From contig JAIFLS010000221.1 of the NCBI GenBank assembly GCA_020048935.1, positions 1,691-15,636 of the forward strand: DNA of 13,946 nucleotides, in the 5' to 3' direction. Position numbers and translations under genes: made by a program. This document shows positions 1 through 8,032 of this stretch, in pieces (within the stretch, counting starts at the first letter, position 1; every line of letters starts with the position of its first letter). This DNA comes from a bacterium. GTDB lineage: Bacteria; Verrucomicrobiota; Kiritimatiellia; UBA8416. The notes under the pieces were generated by a model. The model did not search any database. It worked only from the letters and a program-made list of their open reading frames with translations, and was not told the DNA's origin.

Positions 1-453
1 CGACAGCAGGGTGACCCTTTCCATGTCGTCGACAAGCGCGGCAATCGACTGGATCTCCTTTTCCGAGACGGCTTCGATGGTGACGCTGCTTTCCACTTCA
101 TACGCCTTCACCTTGGATGTAAAGTATCCCTGCGTTGGCGTCGTGGAAAAACGAGACATGTGGATGTGGCCGGTCGGGATTCCGCTTTTCTCCAAGGTCG
201 TCACAATGTCGGACCGCCTCTGTTGATTCCGGGCAAGGGCGGTCTTGAATGAACGATCCGAATCCTGCAGCTTCAGGATGACTTCAGCCCGGTCCGCCTC
301 CACTTTTGCCTCCGCGTCGGCGGAGAGGGTCACTTGTCCTGGAATCGATCTCAGATGGGCAGTGAGTTCATCGGGCGTTCCGGTGAGTTCAGGTCCGGCA
401 ACAGCGTACATAGCGGTCGCGATACCAAGCATTACAATCAACATTGTCTTCAT
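1..453 (-). CDS. SIMPL domain (DUF541) protein, N-terminal part
   Basis: Minus-strand reading frame open from ATG at 453 to the left window edge, giving 151 residues with no stop; the C-terminal part lies outside. Residues 1-19 look like a Sec signal peptide: a Lys at position 2, a hydrophobic run (LIVMLGIATAM) and an Ala-Val-Ala cleavage motif at 17-19. The mature part reads like the periplasmic SIMPL/DUF541 fold (also seen in the periplasmic protein YggE): a segment on Ala/Val-rich acidic context (EAKVEADRAEVILKL), then a GIPTGHIHMSRF segment and a YEVESSVTITVEA-like strand. The family is usually about 230-250 residues, so a bit over half is visible. A good ribosome binding site (AGGAAGG) lies just upstream on the minus strand. 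Its biochemical role is not established. It diverges from the defence genes and is probably the chromosomal gene at the left border of the island. Confidence 0.82.
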   Translation of the reverse strand, partial: MKTMLIVMLGIATAMYAVAGPELTGTPDELTAHLRSIPGQVTLSADAEAKVEADRAEVILKLQDSDRSFKTALARNQQRRSDIVTTLEKSGIPTGHIHMSRFSTTPTQGYFTSKVKAYEVESSVTIEAVSEKEIQSIAALVDDMERVTLLS

Positions 454-514
454 GTGAGTTTCCCTTCCTCTTGTGTATTAAATGTAGAGCTCTTTGAGGG
501 GCTTGTGCAAGGCT

Positions 515-586
515 TTTGTCAGGTGACAAACTCCATGCACCTTTTACAGTAAAATTGGCTGGAGATATGGCCTGTAAGACTGTAAA
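515..586. promoter_or_regulatory. Palindrome cluster in the divergent intergenic region
   Basis: The 164 bases between the divergent SIMPL gene and the DUF262 gene contain two perfect short palindromes. TTTGTCA-GG-TGACAAA lies at 515-530 (7-bp arms) and TTTTAC-A-GTAAAA at 542-554 (6-bp arms). The second overlaps the heptamer TTTACAG (543-549), which recurs inverted as CTGTAAA at 580-586, with another CTGTAA at 572-577. A TTTACA box (543-548) could serve as a -35 element, but the matching -10 (TATGGC at 566-571, 17 bp away) is weak. This is a candidate operator and promoter region for the divergent genes; the function is inferred from symmetry and position only. Confidence 0.4.
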
Positions 587-617
587 TTCACAGAAGCCAA
601 TGAAAAAGGGGGATCCC

Positions 618-2330
618 ATGTCGGCGACAAATTTCAATACAAAGAATGACACACTCCGCAAGCTCCTGGGCAACGGATTAACCTATCGAATTCCTCGATT
701 CCAACGGGATTACAGTTGGACGGAAGAGGAATGGGAAGACCTGTGGATGGACATTCTGGGGACCATCAAGAACGGTGGAGAGCCCGCTCATTATATGGGC
801 TATCTCGTTTTGCAGTCGGAAAACGATAAAGTGTTTGATGTCATTGACGGTCAGCAGCGTCTTACCACCTTGAGCCTTATCGTGCTTGCGGTTCTAAAGA
901 ACCTGCAACGGCTGATTTCGGACCATAAGGATGCCGAACGAAACCAACCTCGCCTGGATCAAATCCGGCAAACCTATATAGGCTATCTTGATCCCGTCAC
1001 CCTGGTCTCCCGCTCCAAGCTAACGCTGAATCGAAACAACGACAATTACTACCAGACCTATCTGGTACCGCTCGGTCATTTACCGCAAAGGGGCTTCCGT
1101 GCTTCGGAACACGGGCTTCGTAAAGCATTTGAGTGGTTCGACAAGAATATTGCCGACCATTATGTCAAGGGACACAGTGATCCTGGCGTCGAGCTGGCTA
1201 AGTTTGTGGAAGCGATGAGCGACAAGCTCTTCTTTACCGTCATTACGGTGACCGATGAACTGAATGCCTACAAGGTATTCGAGACGCTCAACGCGCGCGG
1301 CGTTCGCTTGTCCGCCACCGACCTTCTAAAGAATTACCTGTTCTCGGTATTACACCGCGAGGGGCAGCACGAGCATGAGATGAAAGCGCTGGAAACACGT
1401 TGGGAGGAAATGGTCGGACGACTGGGCAGCGAAAGTTTTCCCGATTTCCTGAGATGTCACTGGAACAGCCGCCACTCGTTTGTCCGGCAAACCGAGCTTT
1501 TCAAAACGATCCGCAGCAAAATCAATACCCGTGATGCGGTGTTCGACCTGATCCGCCACATGGAAGAGGACATGGACACCTATATGGCGTTGACCCAACC
1601 TGACGCCTCCTCGTGGACACCAAAGCAAAAAACGTATGCCAGGGAACTGCGCATGTACAGTGTCCGGCAGCCGTTCTCTTTGCTGATGTCAGCCCGGCGA
1701 GAGCTTCCGGATCCAGCATTTGAATCGGTTCTGCGAGCCTGTTCGGTCATTTCCTTCCGATACAATGTCATTGGAGGTCAACCCACCAATGAACAGGAAC
1801 GGGTGTATAACAGCGTGGCCGAGAAACTTTCGCGGCAGACCCTGACGGATGCTGGCACCACGATTTCTTCGCTGGCCTCCATCTATCCCAGTGATCTGGC
1901 TTTCCGAGCAGCTTTTTCTGAAAAACTGCTGCGCACCACACAATCCCGCAACAAACGGGTTGTTCGTTATATTCTCTGCGAACTGGAGAAAAGGCTGACC
2001 GGCGTCGATCTGGATTTTGACAGTGACAGCTTCACTCTGGAGCATATTCTTCCGGAAAACCCCGAATCTGGTTGGGATGCTTTCTCGGATGATGAGATCG
2101 AGGCACTGGTCTATCGCCTCGGCAACCTGACATTGCTTGCGAAAGGAACAAACAACGATCTTGGCAACATGCCTTTTGCTGACAAGAAGCCCTCGTATGC
2201 CGCCAGCGGATTCGGCATCACCAGAAAGGTGGCCGAAGACAACGCCATCTGGAATGCGGAGCGGCTTGCCGCCCGTCAGAACTGGATGGCGAATCAGGCA
2301 ACATCCATCTGGCGAATCGATGCGTTATAA
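618..2330 (+). CDS. DUF262 + DUF1524 (HNH) protein, GmrSD-like type IV restriction enzyme
   Basis: A 570-residue protein starting at ATG 618, chosen over an in-frame upstream start at 516 because a strong ribosome binding site (AAAGGGGGA) sits just before 618 and the family homology starts there. The N-terminal DUF262 domain has the diagnostic Asp-Gly-Gln-Gln-Arg motif at residues 77-81, followed by a helical middle region. The C-terminal DUF1524 domain has Glu-His-Ile-Leu-Pro at 475-479 (His476 as the putative HNH general base), with the second half of the metal finger around Asn503 and Asn512-513. In GmrSD enzymes DUF262 binds and hydrolyses nucleotide, and DUF1524 cuts DNA carrying modified cytosines (such as glucosylated hydroxymethylcytosine); SspE has a related layout. 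Both halves look intact, so an active modification-dependent nuclease is likely, but its target cannot be read from the sequence. It is the first gene of the plus-strand defence block, 60 bp before the ATPase gene. Confidence 0.9.
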   Translation: MSATNFNTKNDTLRKLLGNGLTYRIPRFQRDYSWTEEEWEDLWMDILGTIKNGGEPAHYMGYLVLQSENDKVFDVIDGQQRLTTLSLIVLAVLKNLQRLISDHKDAERNQPRLDQIRQTYIGYLDPVTLVSRSKLTLNRNNDNYYQTYLVPLGHLPQRGFRASEHGLRKAFEWFDKNIADHYVKGHSDPGVELAKFVEAMSDKLFFTVITVTDELNAYKVFETLNARGVRLSATDLLKNYLFSVLHREGQHEHEMKALETRWEEMVGRLGSESFPDFLRCHWNSRHSFVRQTELFKTIRSKINTRDAVFDLIRHMEEDMDTYMALTQPDASSWTPKQKTYARELRMYSVRQPFSLLMSARRELPDPAFESVLRACSVISFRYNVIGGQPTNEQERVYNSVAEKLSRQTLTDAGTTISSLASIYPSDLAFRAAFSEKLLRTTQSRNKRVVRYILCELEKRLTGVDLDFDSDSFTLEHILPENPESGWDAFSDDEIEALVYRLGNLTLLAKGTNNDLGNMPFADKKPSYAASGFGITRKVAEDNAIWNAERLAARQNWMANQATSIWRIDAL

Positions 2331-2390
2331 TTAATTGCGTGAATACAACGAAGATGTCCTGTAGTATTCCGGGAAATCAGGAGCGATATT

Positions 2391-3626
2391 ATGGCACTTA
2401 TTGAAGGGTTTAGAATACAGAATTACCGAGCCTTGAAGGATGTCGCGATGGGGAAAATCGGAACTGATCCGACATTGCGCGACGCAGCCCCATTGACGCC
2501 CATGACTGCCGTAATCGGAAAAAACGGAGCTGGCAAAAGCTCCATTTTTGATGCTTTCGGATTTCTTGCCGACTGTATGCAAACCGACTTGGAAACAGCG
2601 TGTAACGCTAAAAACAGGGGCGGGTTTGATAAACTTCTATCCTGCGGGGTCGGGGAGGAAATTGCATTCACAATTTATTACCGGGAATCAAAAACGGATC
2701 GCCCGATTACCTATGAGTTGTCCATTGGAAAAGATCCTGAAGACGGATTGCCGATCGTCAAAAGCGAACGATTAAGACAACGGGCGAAAAGTCAATCAAG
2801 CGGTCAACCGCGTTCCTTTTTAAGGCTGGAGGATGGACGCGGCAGTGTTTGGATTGGGGATGATAGCCTGGAAGGCGACGAAGCCTCAAGGAAAGAGGTT
2901 ACCTTTGACCCGCACAAGCTTGCCATCGTTTCGCTAGCTGAACAGTTTGAGGAAAACCCCCGTATCGCGCTATTCAAGAAATTCATCCAGAGCTGGTACT
3001 TAAGTTATTTTACCCCGGATTCAGCGCGAAAGATCCCGCAAGCCGGTGTGCAGAAGCACCTTAATCTCCACGGCGATAACGTCGGCAATGTCGTGCAATA
3101 CCTGGAGCGAAGCCACCCGGTCATTTTCAAGCGCATACTGGACGATATTTCATCAAAGATTCCAGGCATTGGAACCATTGAACCCTACCGGGATAGCGTA
3201 ACCAACAACCTCTACCTGCTTTTCAAAGACAAGGGATTCACGAAAGCATTCACCCAGCAGCAAATGTCAGACGGCACACTGAAGATGTTCTGTTACCTGT
3301 TGCTATTGAAAGATCCGAATCCGCCTCCATTTATCTGTATTGAAGAACCGGAAAACGGACTCTATCACAAACTGCTGGAAACCTTAGCTGTGGAATTCCG
3401 AGAACATGCCACGGGGAAAAAAGGAACATCCCAAATCTTCATCACCACGCATCAGCCCTATTTTGTTGATGCACTGACTCCTGACGAAGTCTGGATTCTG
3501 GAAAAAGGCGCCGACGGGTTTTCAACCATCAAGAGAGCCAGCGCAGACCCTCTGATCAACAATCTGGTGGCACAAGATCTGCCGTTGGGCGGACTTTGGT
3601 ACAGTGACTATCTTGACGCGAGGTAA
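2391..3626 (+). CDS. AAA (SMC/OLD-like) ATPase of an ATPase-DUF4276 pair
   Basis: A 411-residue P-loop ATPase of the AAA_15/AAA_21 (ABC/SMC-related) type. Motifs in order: an N-terminal FRIQNYRALKD strand-helix typical of these proteins; Walker A GKNGAGKSS at 43-51; a degenerate ABC signature SDGT at 293-296 preceded by a Gln-Gln pair; Walker B with the catalytic acidic pair and D-loop, IEEPENGLY, with Glu318-Glu319 and Glu321; and an H-loop His at 354 (ITTHQPYFVD). The stretch of about 60-260 is the divergent insertion expected in this family. The start has a clear AGGAG 8 bp upstream. The gene ends two bases before the DUF4276 gene, so the two are surely co-translated. In OLD and PARIS systems such an ATPase holds and gates a TOPRIM nuclease partner; here the TOPRIM part is on a separate chain. 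The pair role is inferred from architecture and is not a match to a named system. Confidence 0.88.
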   Translation: MALIEGFRIQNYRALKDVAMGKIGTDPTLRDAAPLTPMTAVIGKNGAGKSSIFDAFGFLADCMQTDLETACNAKNRGGFDKLLSCGVGEEIAFTIYYRESKTDRPITYELSIGKDPEDGLPIVKSERLRQRAKSQSSGQPRSFLRLEDGRGSVWIGDDSLEGDEASRKEVTFDPHKLAIVSLAEQFEENPRIALFKKFIQSWYLSYFTPDSARKIPQAGVQKHLNLHGDNVGNVVQYLERSHPVIFKRILDDISSKIPGIGTIEPYRDSVTNNLYLLFKDKGFTKAFTQQQMSDGTLKMFCYLLLLKDPNPPPFICIEEPENGLYHKLLETLAVEFREHATGKKGTSQIFITTHQPYFVDALTPDEVWILEKGADGFSTIKRASADPLINNLVAQDLPLGGLWYSDYLDAR

Positions 3627-3628
3627 TC

Positions 3629-4285
3629 ATGCATGTTGATATCCTCGTTGAAGACATTTCCGGCAAGCACATGCTGGATGTCCTGGTTCCGAAAATCATT
3701 GGATCGTCCCATACTTTCCAGGTCCGGTACTACAAGGGCATTGGCCGATTGCCTAAAGGGATGTCTCCCAATTCCGAACCGCAGAAGCGTATCCTGCTCG
3801 ATCAGCTTCCACGAGTGCTTCAGGGGTTTGGAAAAACGTTTGCGGGTTACCCAAGGAATTGTCCGGCGGCAGTCATTGTTGTCTGTGATTTGGATGACCG
3901 ATGCCTGAAGGCTTTTCGAACCGAACTGCTGGGGCTGCTCAAACGGTGCAACCCCGCTCCGGAAACCCGGTTTTGTATTGCCATTGAAGAAGGTGAAGCC
4001 TGGTTGCTTGGTGACTTGCATGCCATCAAATCCGCCTATCCGCAGGCACAACACCCCGTCCTGCGAAGTTATACCAACGATGCAGTTTGCGGGACTTGGG
4101 AAAAGCTGGCAGAAGCGATTTATCCAGGCGGCGCAGAAAAACTGCGGGCATCGGGCTGGTCAATCATCGGTCACCAAAAGTCTATCTGGGCTCAGGAAAT
4201 TGCCCCTCACATGCGTATTGATGACAACCAATCACCAAGTTTCTGCTATTTTCGGGGTAAACTGAGAGAAATCGCCAGACAATAG
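3629..4285 (+). CDS. DUF4276 family TOPRIM-like protein, partner of the upstream ATPase
   Basis: A 218-residue protein starting 2 bp after the ATPase stop, with GAGG of the upstream gene's last codons as ribosome binding site. It shows the TOPRIM-type acidic pattern: an early Glu (VED, Glu8) after the first strand, an Asp cluster VVCDLDD with Asp87, Asp89 and Asp90, and a IEEGEAWLLGD segment with Glu120, Glu121 and Glu123, the signature of DUF4276. A C-terminal SPSFCYFRGKL segment (203-213) is also typical. TOPRIM nucleases use the early Glu and the Asp pair to bind Mg2+, so a nuclease role is likely but has not been shown for this protein. Pairing with an OLD-like ATPase suggests a nuclease or effector whose activity is released or restrained by the ATPase. 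The stop TAG is followed with no gap by the mod-leader repeat at 4286. Confidence 0.82.
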   Translation: MHVDILVEDISGKHMLDVLVPKIIGSSHTFQVRYYKGIGRLPKGMSPNSEPQKRILLDQLPRVLQGFGKTFAGYPRNCPAAVIVVCDLDDRCLKAFRTELLGLLKRCNPAPETRFCIAIEEGEAWLLGDLHAIKSAYPQAQHPVLRSYTNDAVCGTWEKLAEAIYPGGAEKLRASGWSIIGHQKSIWAQEIAPHMRIDDNQSPSFCYFRGKLREIARQ

Positions 4286-4420
4286 TTCGCGGTTGAAAAG
4301 AATTTGAGATGGTTAACAAGACCAAACTGGAATTGACGTGGATCGGGAAGGATGTGCGGCCGAAGCTGGAGCCGAGGATTCTGCTGGAGGATCCGGCGAA
4401 GTCGTATCATGCGAAATATA
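4286..4420 (+). repeat. Upstream copy of the mod leader and 5' coding end
   Basis: This segment aligns without gaps to 8033-8167, offset 3747. The homology starts abruptly with TTCGCGGTTGAAAAG, right after the DUF4276 stop codon, runs through the leader and ATG, and fades after about codon 36. By hand count about 18 of roughly 131 bases differ. In the coding part, 33 of 36 residues agree while ten codons differ synonymously, so the copies diverged under protein-level selection and are not a fresh duplication. The ribosome binding site AAGGAT of the downstream copy reads AAGAAT here. Confidence 0.85.
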
Positions 4421-4518
4421 GCGTGAAGGGTAATGGCTATCGCGAAGGCGCGAAGAACGCGAAGAAAACAGTTGCCCAGCAAGGACTGCCAGTATACAAA
4501 GCGGTATTGGTAACTTGA
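4309..4518 (+). pseudogene. 5' remnant of a type III methyltransferase (mod) gene
   Basis: A short frame of 69 codons. Residues 1-36 match the N terminus of the Mod protein encoded at 8056 (KTKLELTWIGKDVRPKLEP in both), then homology ends. The tail is encoded by unrelated DNA including three CGCGAAG heptamers (4441-4464), giving a basic low-complexity stretch. None of the methyltransferase motifs (DPPY, FxGxG) is present, and the Shine-Dalgarno is weakened. The frame stays open, so a small peptide could be made, but the simplest reading is the relic of a second mod allele whose body was lost when the ietAS genes came in. It overlaps the upstream TTG of the next frame slightly but not the ietA ATG. 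Confidence 0.75.
4441..4464 (+). repeat. Three spaced CGCGAAG heptamers
   Basis: CGCGAAG occurs at 4441-4447, 4449-4455 and 4458-4464, separated by one and two bases, inside the non-homologous tail of the mod remnant. It resembles the short GC-rich, protein-like repeats scattered between genes in some environmental genomes. That resemblance is an impression, and no function is visible. Confidence 0.4.
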
Positions 4519-4532
4519 ACGGAGAATGTGAA

Positions 4533-5501
4533 ATGGCCACAGCAGAACAATTAAAATCACTGATAAGGGCTCATTTTAGTGATAACTCGGAGCGATTTCA
4601 TACGATCGCGCTCCAGGTGGCATCTAATGAAGCTCGACAGGGGCACGCGGCATTGGCGCACGATCTTCGCGACATAATTGATACAGAACGCAAGAAAACC
4701 GGGCTGCGTATTATTTCGTTCCCACAGGAATTAAAGGGGCTGGTGCTAACGGAGGTTCCGTCGACGTCGCTTTCAGCTATGGTGATGCCCGAAAGCATCC
4801 TTAAACGTTTGGTTCGGATTGTGCATGAATATCGCCAGCAGGAAAAACTGAAATCGCACGGGATGAAACATCGCCGGAAAATCTTACTGGTAGGGCCTCC
4901 AGGAACCGGGAAAACCATGACCGCAGAGGTTCTTGCCAAGGAACTGCATCTGAAACTGAACACGATACAATTGGATCGGTTAGTGACTAAGTTTATGGGA
5001 GAGACTGGAGCGAAGCTTAGGCACATATTTGATCTGATTCAGCAGGAGCATGGAGTCTACCTTTTTGACGAGTTCGACGCCATAGGAGGGGATCGCTCCC
5101 ATGAAAACGACGTGGGGGAAATGCGTCGAGTTCTCAACGCTTTTTTGCAGTTTATAGAGCAAGATACGTCAGATAGCCTGATTATTGCGGCAACCAACAA
5201 CCCAAGGTTGCTCGATCAAGCTTTATATAGGCGCTTTGATGATGTGCTTTACTATGATAGACCGGATGGTGAACAAATAAAAGTGCTGGTCACAAATATT
5301 CTTGGAACGTTTTTATCCACACGGTTTGCATGGGCACAAGTTCTCGAGGGGAGCAAAGGGCTTAGTCAGGCCGAAATAGATCATGCCTGCCGTGATGCGA
5401 TCAAGAATGCCGTGCTTTCGGACCGAACGAAAGTCACGGCGTCGGATCTTCTGGTCGCCATCAGCGAACGGCAGGATGTGCATGTTTGTGCCAAAGGGTA
5501 A
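4533..5501 (+). CDS. ietA: IetA-type AAA+ ATPase
   Basis: A 322-residue single-domain AAA+ ATPase of the FtsH/SpoVK class. ATG 4533 was chosen because GGAGA lies 7 bp upstream; a TTG at 4515 in the same frame has no such site. Residues 1-50 form an N-terminal helical region (RFHTIALQVASNEARQGH) of the kind found in ATPases paired with subtilases. Motifs: Walker A GPPGTGKT at 121-128, Walker B LFDEFD at 177-182, sensor 1 ATNN at 220-223, a candidate arginine finger Arg233-Arg234, and a C-terminal four-helix lid with a SDLLVAI end. It is followed after 6 bp by the subtilase gene. The pair matches ietA-ietS of the Agrobacterium plasmid pTiC58, described as a toxin-antitoxin-like stability module with the ATPase as antitoxin, and later listed among antiphage defence systems. 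The direction of control in this copy is inferred. Confidence 0.88.
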   Translation: MATAEQLKSLIRAHFSDNSERFHTIALQVASNEARQGHAALAHDLRDIIDTERKKTGLRIISFPQELKGLVLTEVPSTSLSAMVMPESILKRLVRIVHEYRQQEKLKSHGMKHRRKILLVGPPGTGKTMTAEVLAKELHLKLNTIQLDRLVTKFMGETGAKLRHIFDLIQQEHGVYLFDEFDAIGGDRSHENDVGEMRRVLNAFLQFIEQDTSDSLIIAATNNPRLLDQALYRRFDDVLYYDRPDGEQIKVLVTNILGTFLSTRFAWAQVLEGSKGLSQAEIDHACRDAIKNAVLSDRTKVTASDLLVAISERQDVHVCAKG

Positions 5502-5507
5502 TTCTAA

Positions 5508-7997
5508 ATGCGAACAAATCTGCCCCACCTTGCGGTTACAGACTTCGATCAGAACAGTTTTACGACGGTGAAAAATGGGCGATTGACATCAGCCGGCCAT
5601 CCTCCGAGAAACCGGGAAGAACATACGGCGTGGCTACGAGAGAAGCTAACGCAAGCATGGACGGTTACGCCTGATGATCAGGCTGTTTACCAGACTCACC
5701 GGAACGGCGTTTATTTAGAATTCAGAGGCGAACCGGGCTATGAACTGATAACCAAAAGCCTCGAAAGCCTGCGGGGACGTGATCCTTCTCAGTGGACACG
5801 CCTGTTAAACGTCCGGCGAGAAATCAACTCAGATAATCAAGAAGTTGTTTTCGCCACACTGTACGTTCCAAACAACAAGAAGGCTTTGATTTTCAACCAG
5901 ATTGAGAAATATGCCACCGAAAGCAATGCGAGGTCTGGACTTCCGAAAAATGCAGCTCTCCTTGAAAGTATTAATGATATTCGTCGAGCGCTGGAGGTTG
6001 AATCTTTCTGGCAGGATGCAAGAAGCTTAATTCCGACAGATGAGGCTCATTGGTGCGAGGTGTGGCTGAGTTCTGATCAGCCGGAAGTGCTTCAACGGTT
6101 TGAAAACTTATTAGCCCGGCAAAATATCAATTCGAAACCGGGATCGATCCGTTTTCCAGAGCGAACCGTCAAGCTTGTTCATGCTAACCGGGCTCAACTG
6201 GAAATAATTACCCGCCTATCTGATAATATCGCGGAGTATCGGCGCGCCAAAGAGACGGCAGCTTTCTGGTTGGATCAGAACAATAAGGAGCAGGCCGAAT
6301 GGGTAGCCACTCTTTTAGAAAGGCTTGAGGTCGATGCTGCAGCACATGTGTCCATTTGTATTCTGGATACCGGTGTAAACAATGGACATCCGCTGATTGG
6401 TCCCTTGCTTTCTTCGCAAGATTGCCAGAGTTTCGATCCGGATTGGGGGGCATACGATCATGACAAGCACGGCACGTTGATGGCCGGTGTTTGTGCCTAT
6501 GGCGATTTACAAGAGCTTTTGACACACGATGAGTTGATTCGTTTGAGGCACTGCCTGGAGTCGGTCAAGATTTTACCCCCTTCAGGTATTAACGGTCCCG
6601 AGCTTTGGGGACATATTACAGAACAATGTATATACAAAGCTGAAATTCAAAAACCGGCAATCCAACGAATTGCCTGTATGGCTGTCACCTCCGATGACAC
6701 GAGGGATCGGGGGCGGCCATCATCCTGGTCTGCAAAACTGGATCAACTTTGCTCTGGGGCAGAAGATGATAGCAGACGATTTCTGGTCGTTAGTGCAGGT
6801 AATTCGACCATTTCAGACCGTGGCAACTATCCGGATGCCCAATTAACAGACTCTGTTCATGACCCAGCGCAGTCATGGAATGCACTTACCGTAGGCGCAT
6901 ATACGCGACTCGACAGGATTACAGATCCGACATTATCCGGCTATGAACCCGTAGCCCCTGTCAATGGGTTGTCCCCTTTTACCACCACAACGCTTGACTG
7001 GGATGACAGATGGCCAATAAAACCGGAAATAGTGATGGAGGGAGGCAATTTGGCGAAAGATTCCTCTGGCTTTATCACGGAATGCGATGACCTATCTGTT
7101 CTTTCGACTTTTTATAACGCACAGCGTGCCCATTTCTACCCATTCTGCATGACCAGTGCAGCAACAGCCCGCGCGGCATGGTTTGCCGCTCAGATACAAG
7201 CGGATTATCCTGAATATTGGCCTGAAACCGTGCGTGGACTTATGGTTCATTCCGCAGAATGGACGGATACGTTACGGCAGCAATTCCTGGAGAATAGAAG
7301 CAAGACGGCATACAAGCGTCTGCTTAGGATCTGTGGTTATGGTGTTCCCAATCTGGAGAAAGCCCGTTTTTCGGCAAGTAACAGCCTTACCTTGGTTGCA
7401 CAATCGGAGATACAACCATTTGACAAAAAAGCGGATGGCAGCGGCTATTGCACAAAAGACATGCATCTGTATGAGCTACCTTGGCCAAAGGAAACGTTGC
7501 AGCTTTTGCCTGACGCCGCCACAGTTCAAATGCGAGTAACGCTTTCCTACTTTGTGGAACCCGGACCCGGCGAAATTGGCTGGAAAGATCGCTATCGCTA
7601 CCCCTCCCACGGACTGCGCTTTGACATAAACTCGCCAACAGAAGAAAAATCTGGGTTCGTGAGGCGAATCAATGCGGCAGCCCGGGATGAAGAGAACGGG
7701 CACCCAGGAACCTCCAGTGCCTCTGATCATTGGATTCTGGGTCAGCAGGCTCGTGACAAGGGATCCATCCATTCAGACATCTGGGTTGGTTCTGCTGCTC
7801 AACTGGCATCATCCAACATGATAGCGGTCTATCCCACGATTGGCTGGTGGCGGGAACGGGCGCACAAAGGGCGATGGGGCCAAAGAACCCGCTATGCCCT
7901 GATTGTATCGATCGATACCCCGGCGCAAGACGTGGATATTTACACACCGGTCGCAATCAAGCTGGGTGTTGTCATTCCAATTGAAGTCAGTACCTGA
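5508..7997 (+). CDS. ietS: IetS-type subtilisin-like serine protease (S8 family)
   Basis: An 829-residue cytoplasmic subtilase with no signal peptide. Residues 1-275 are a long N-terminal region of mixed helix and strand, and the S8 catalytic domain spans about 280-600. The triad is visible: Asp287 in ILDTG, His321 in HGTLMAG, and Ser550 in TSAATARAAWFAA, with the oxyanion Asn432 in VSAGN. The usual Gly before Thr-Ser is Met548 here. Residues 600-829 form a C-terminal region that looks strand-rich and ends after an YALIVSIDTPAQD segment. The start ATG lies 6 bp after the ietA stop with AAAGGG as a modest ribosome binding site, so translation is likely coupled to ietA. In pTiC58, IetS is the toxic protease held by IetA. 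A defence role by proteolysis of phage or host proteins is inferred; the substrate is unknown. Confidence 0.88.
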   Translation: MRTNLPHLAVTDFDQNSFTTVKNGRLTSAGHPPRNREEHTAWLREKLTQAWTVTPDDQAVYQTHRNGVYLEFRGEPGYELITKSLESLRGRDPSQWTRLLNVRREINSDNQEVVFATLYVPNNKKALIFNQIEKYATESNARSGLPKNAALLESINDIRRALEVESFWQDARSLIPTDEAHWCEVWLSSDQPEVLQRFENLLARQNINSKPGSIRFPERTVKLVHANRAQLEIITRLSDNIAEYRRAKETAAFWLDQNNKEQAEWVATLLERLEVDAAAHVSICILDTGVNNGHPLIGPLLSSQDCQSFDPDWGAYDHDKHGTLMAGVCAYGDLQELLTHDELIRLRHCLESVKILPPSGINGPELWGHITEQCIYKAEIQKPAIQRIACMAVTSDDTRDRGRPSSWSAKLDQLCSGAEDDSRRFLVVSAGNSTISDRGNYPDAQLTDSVHDPAQSWNALTVGAYTRLDRITDPTLSGYEPVAPVNGLSPFTTTTLDWDDRWPIKPEIVMEGGNLAKDSSGFITECDDLSVLSTFYNAQRAHFYPFCMTSAATARAAWFAAQIQADYPEYWPETVRGLMVHSAEWTDTLRQQFLENRSKTAYKRLLRICGYGVPNLEKARFSASNSLTLVAQSEIQPFDKKADGSGYCTKDMHLYELPWPKETLQLLPDAATVQMRVTLSYFVEPGPGEIGWKDRYRYPSHGLRFDINSPTEEKSGFVRRINAAARDEENGHPGTSSASDHWILGQQARDKGSIHSDIWVGSAAQLASSNMIAVYPTIGWWRERAHKGRWGQRTRYALIVSIDTPAQDVDIYTPVAIKLGVVIPIEVST

Positions 7998-8032
7998 TAT
8001 TATGCGCAGCCTCTGACACGGTGTTTTTGTCA

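Noticed and set aside
516..617. N-terminal extension of the DUF262 protein from the start at 516
   Set aside because: The start at 618 has the strong ribosome binding site and fits family N termini; the extension would run through the palindrome cluster.
389..673. Minus-strand frame of 94 codons across the divergent intergenic region
   Set aside because: Overlaps the well-supported SIMPL gene start and the DUF262 start, with no family resemblance.
8014..8032. Possible intrinsic terminator after ietS (ACACGGTGTTTTTGTC)
   Set aside because: The stem is only about three pairs with a minimal loop, too weak to call despite the T-run.
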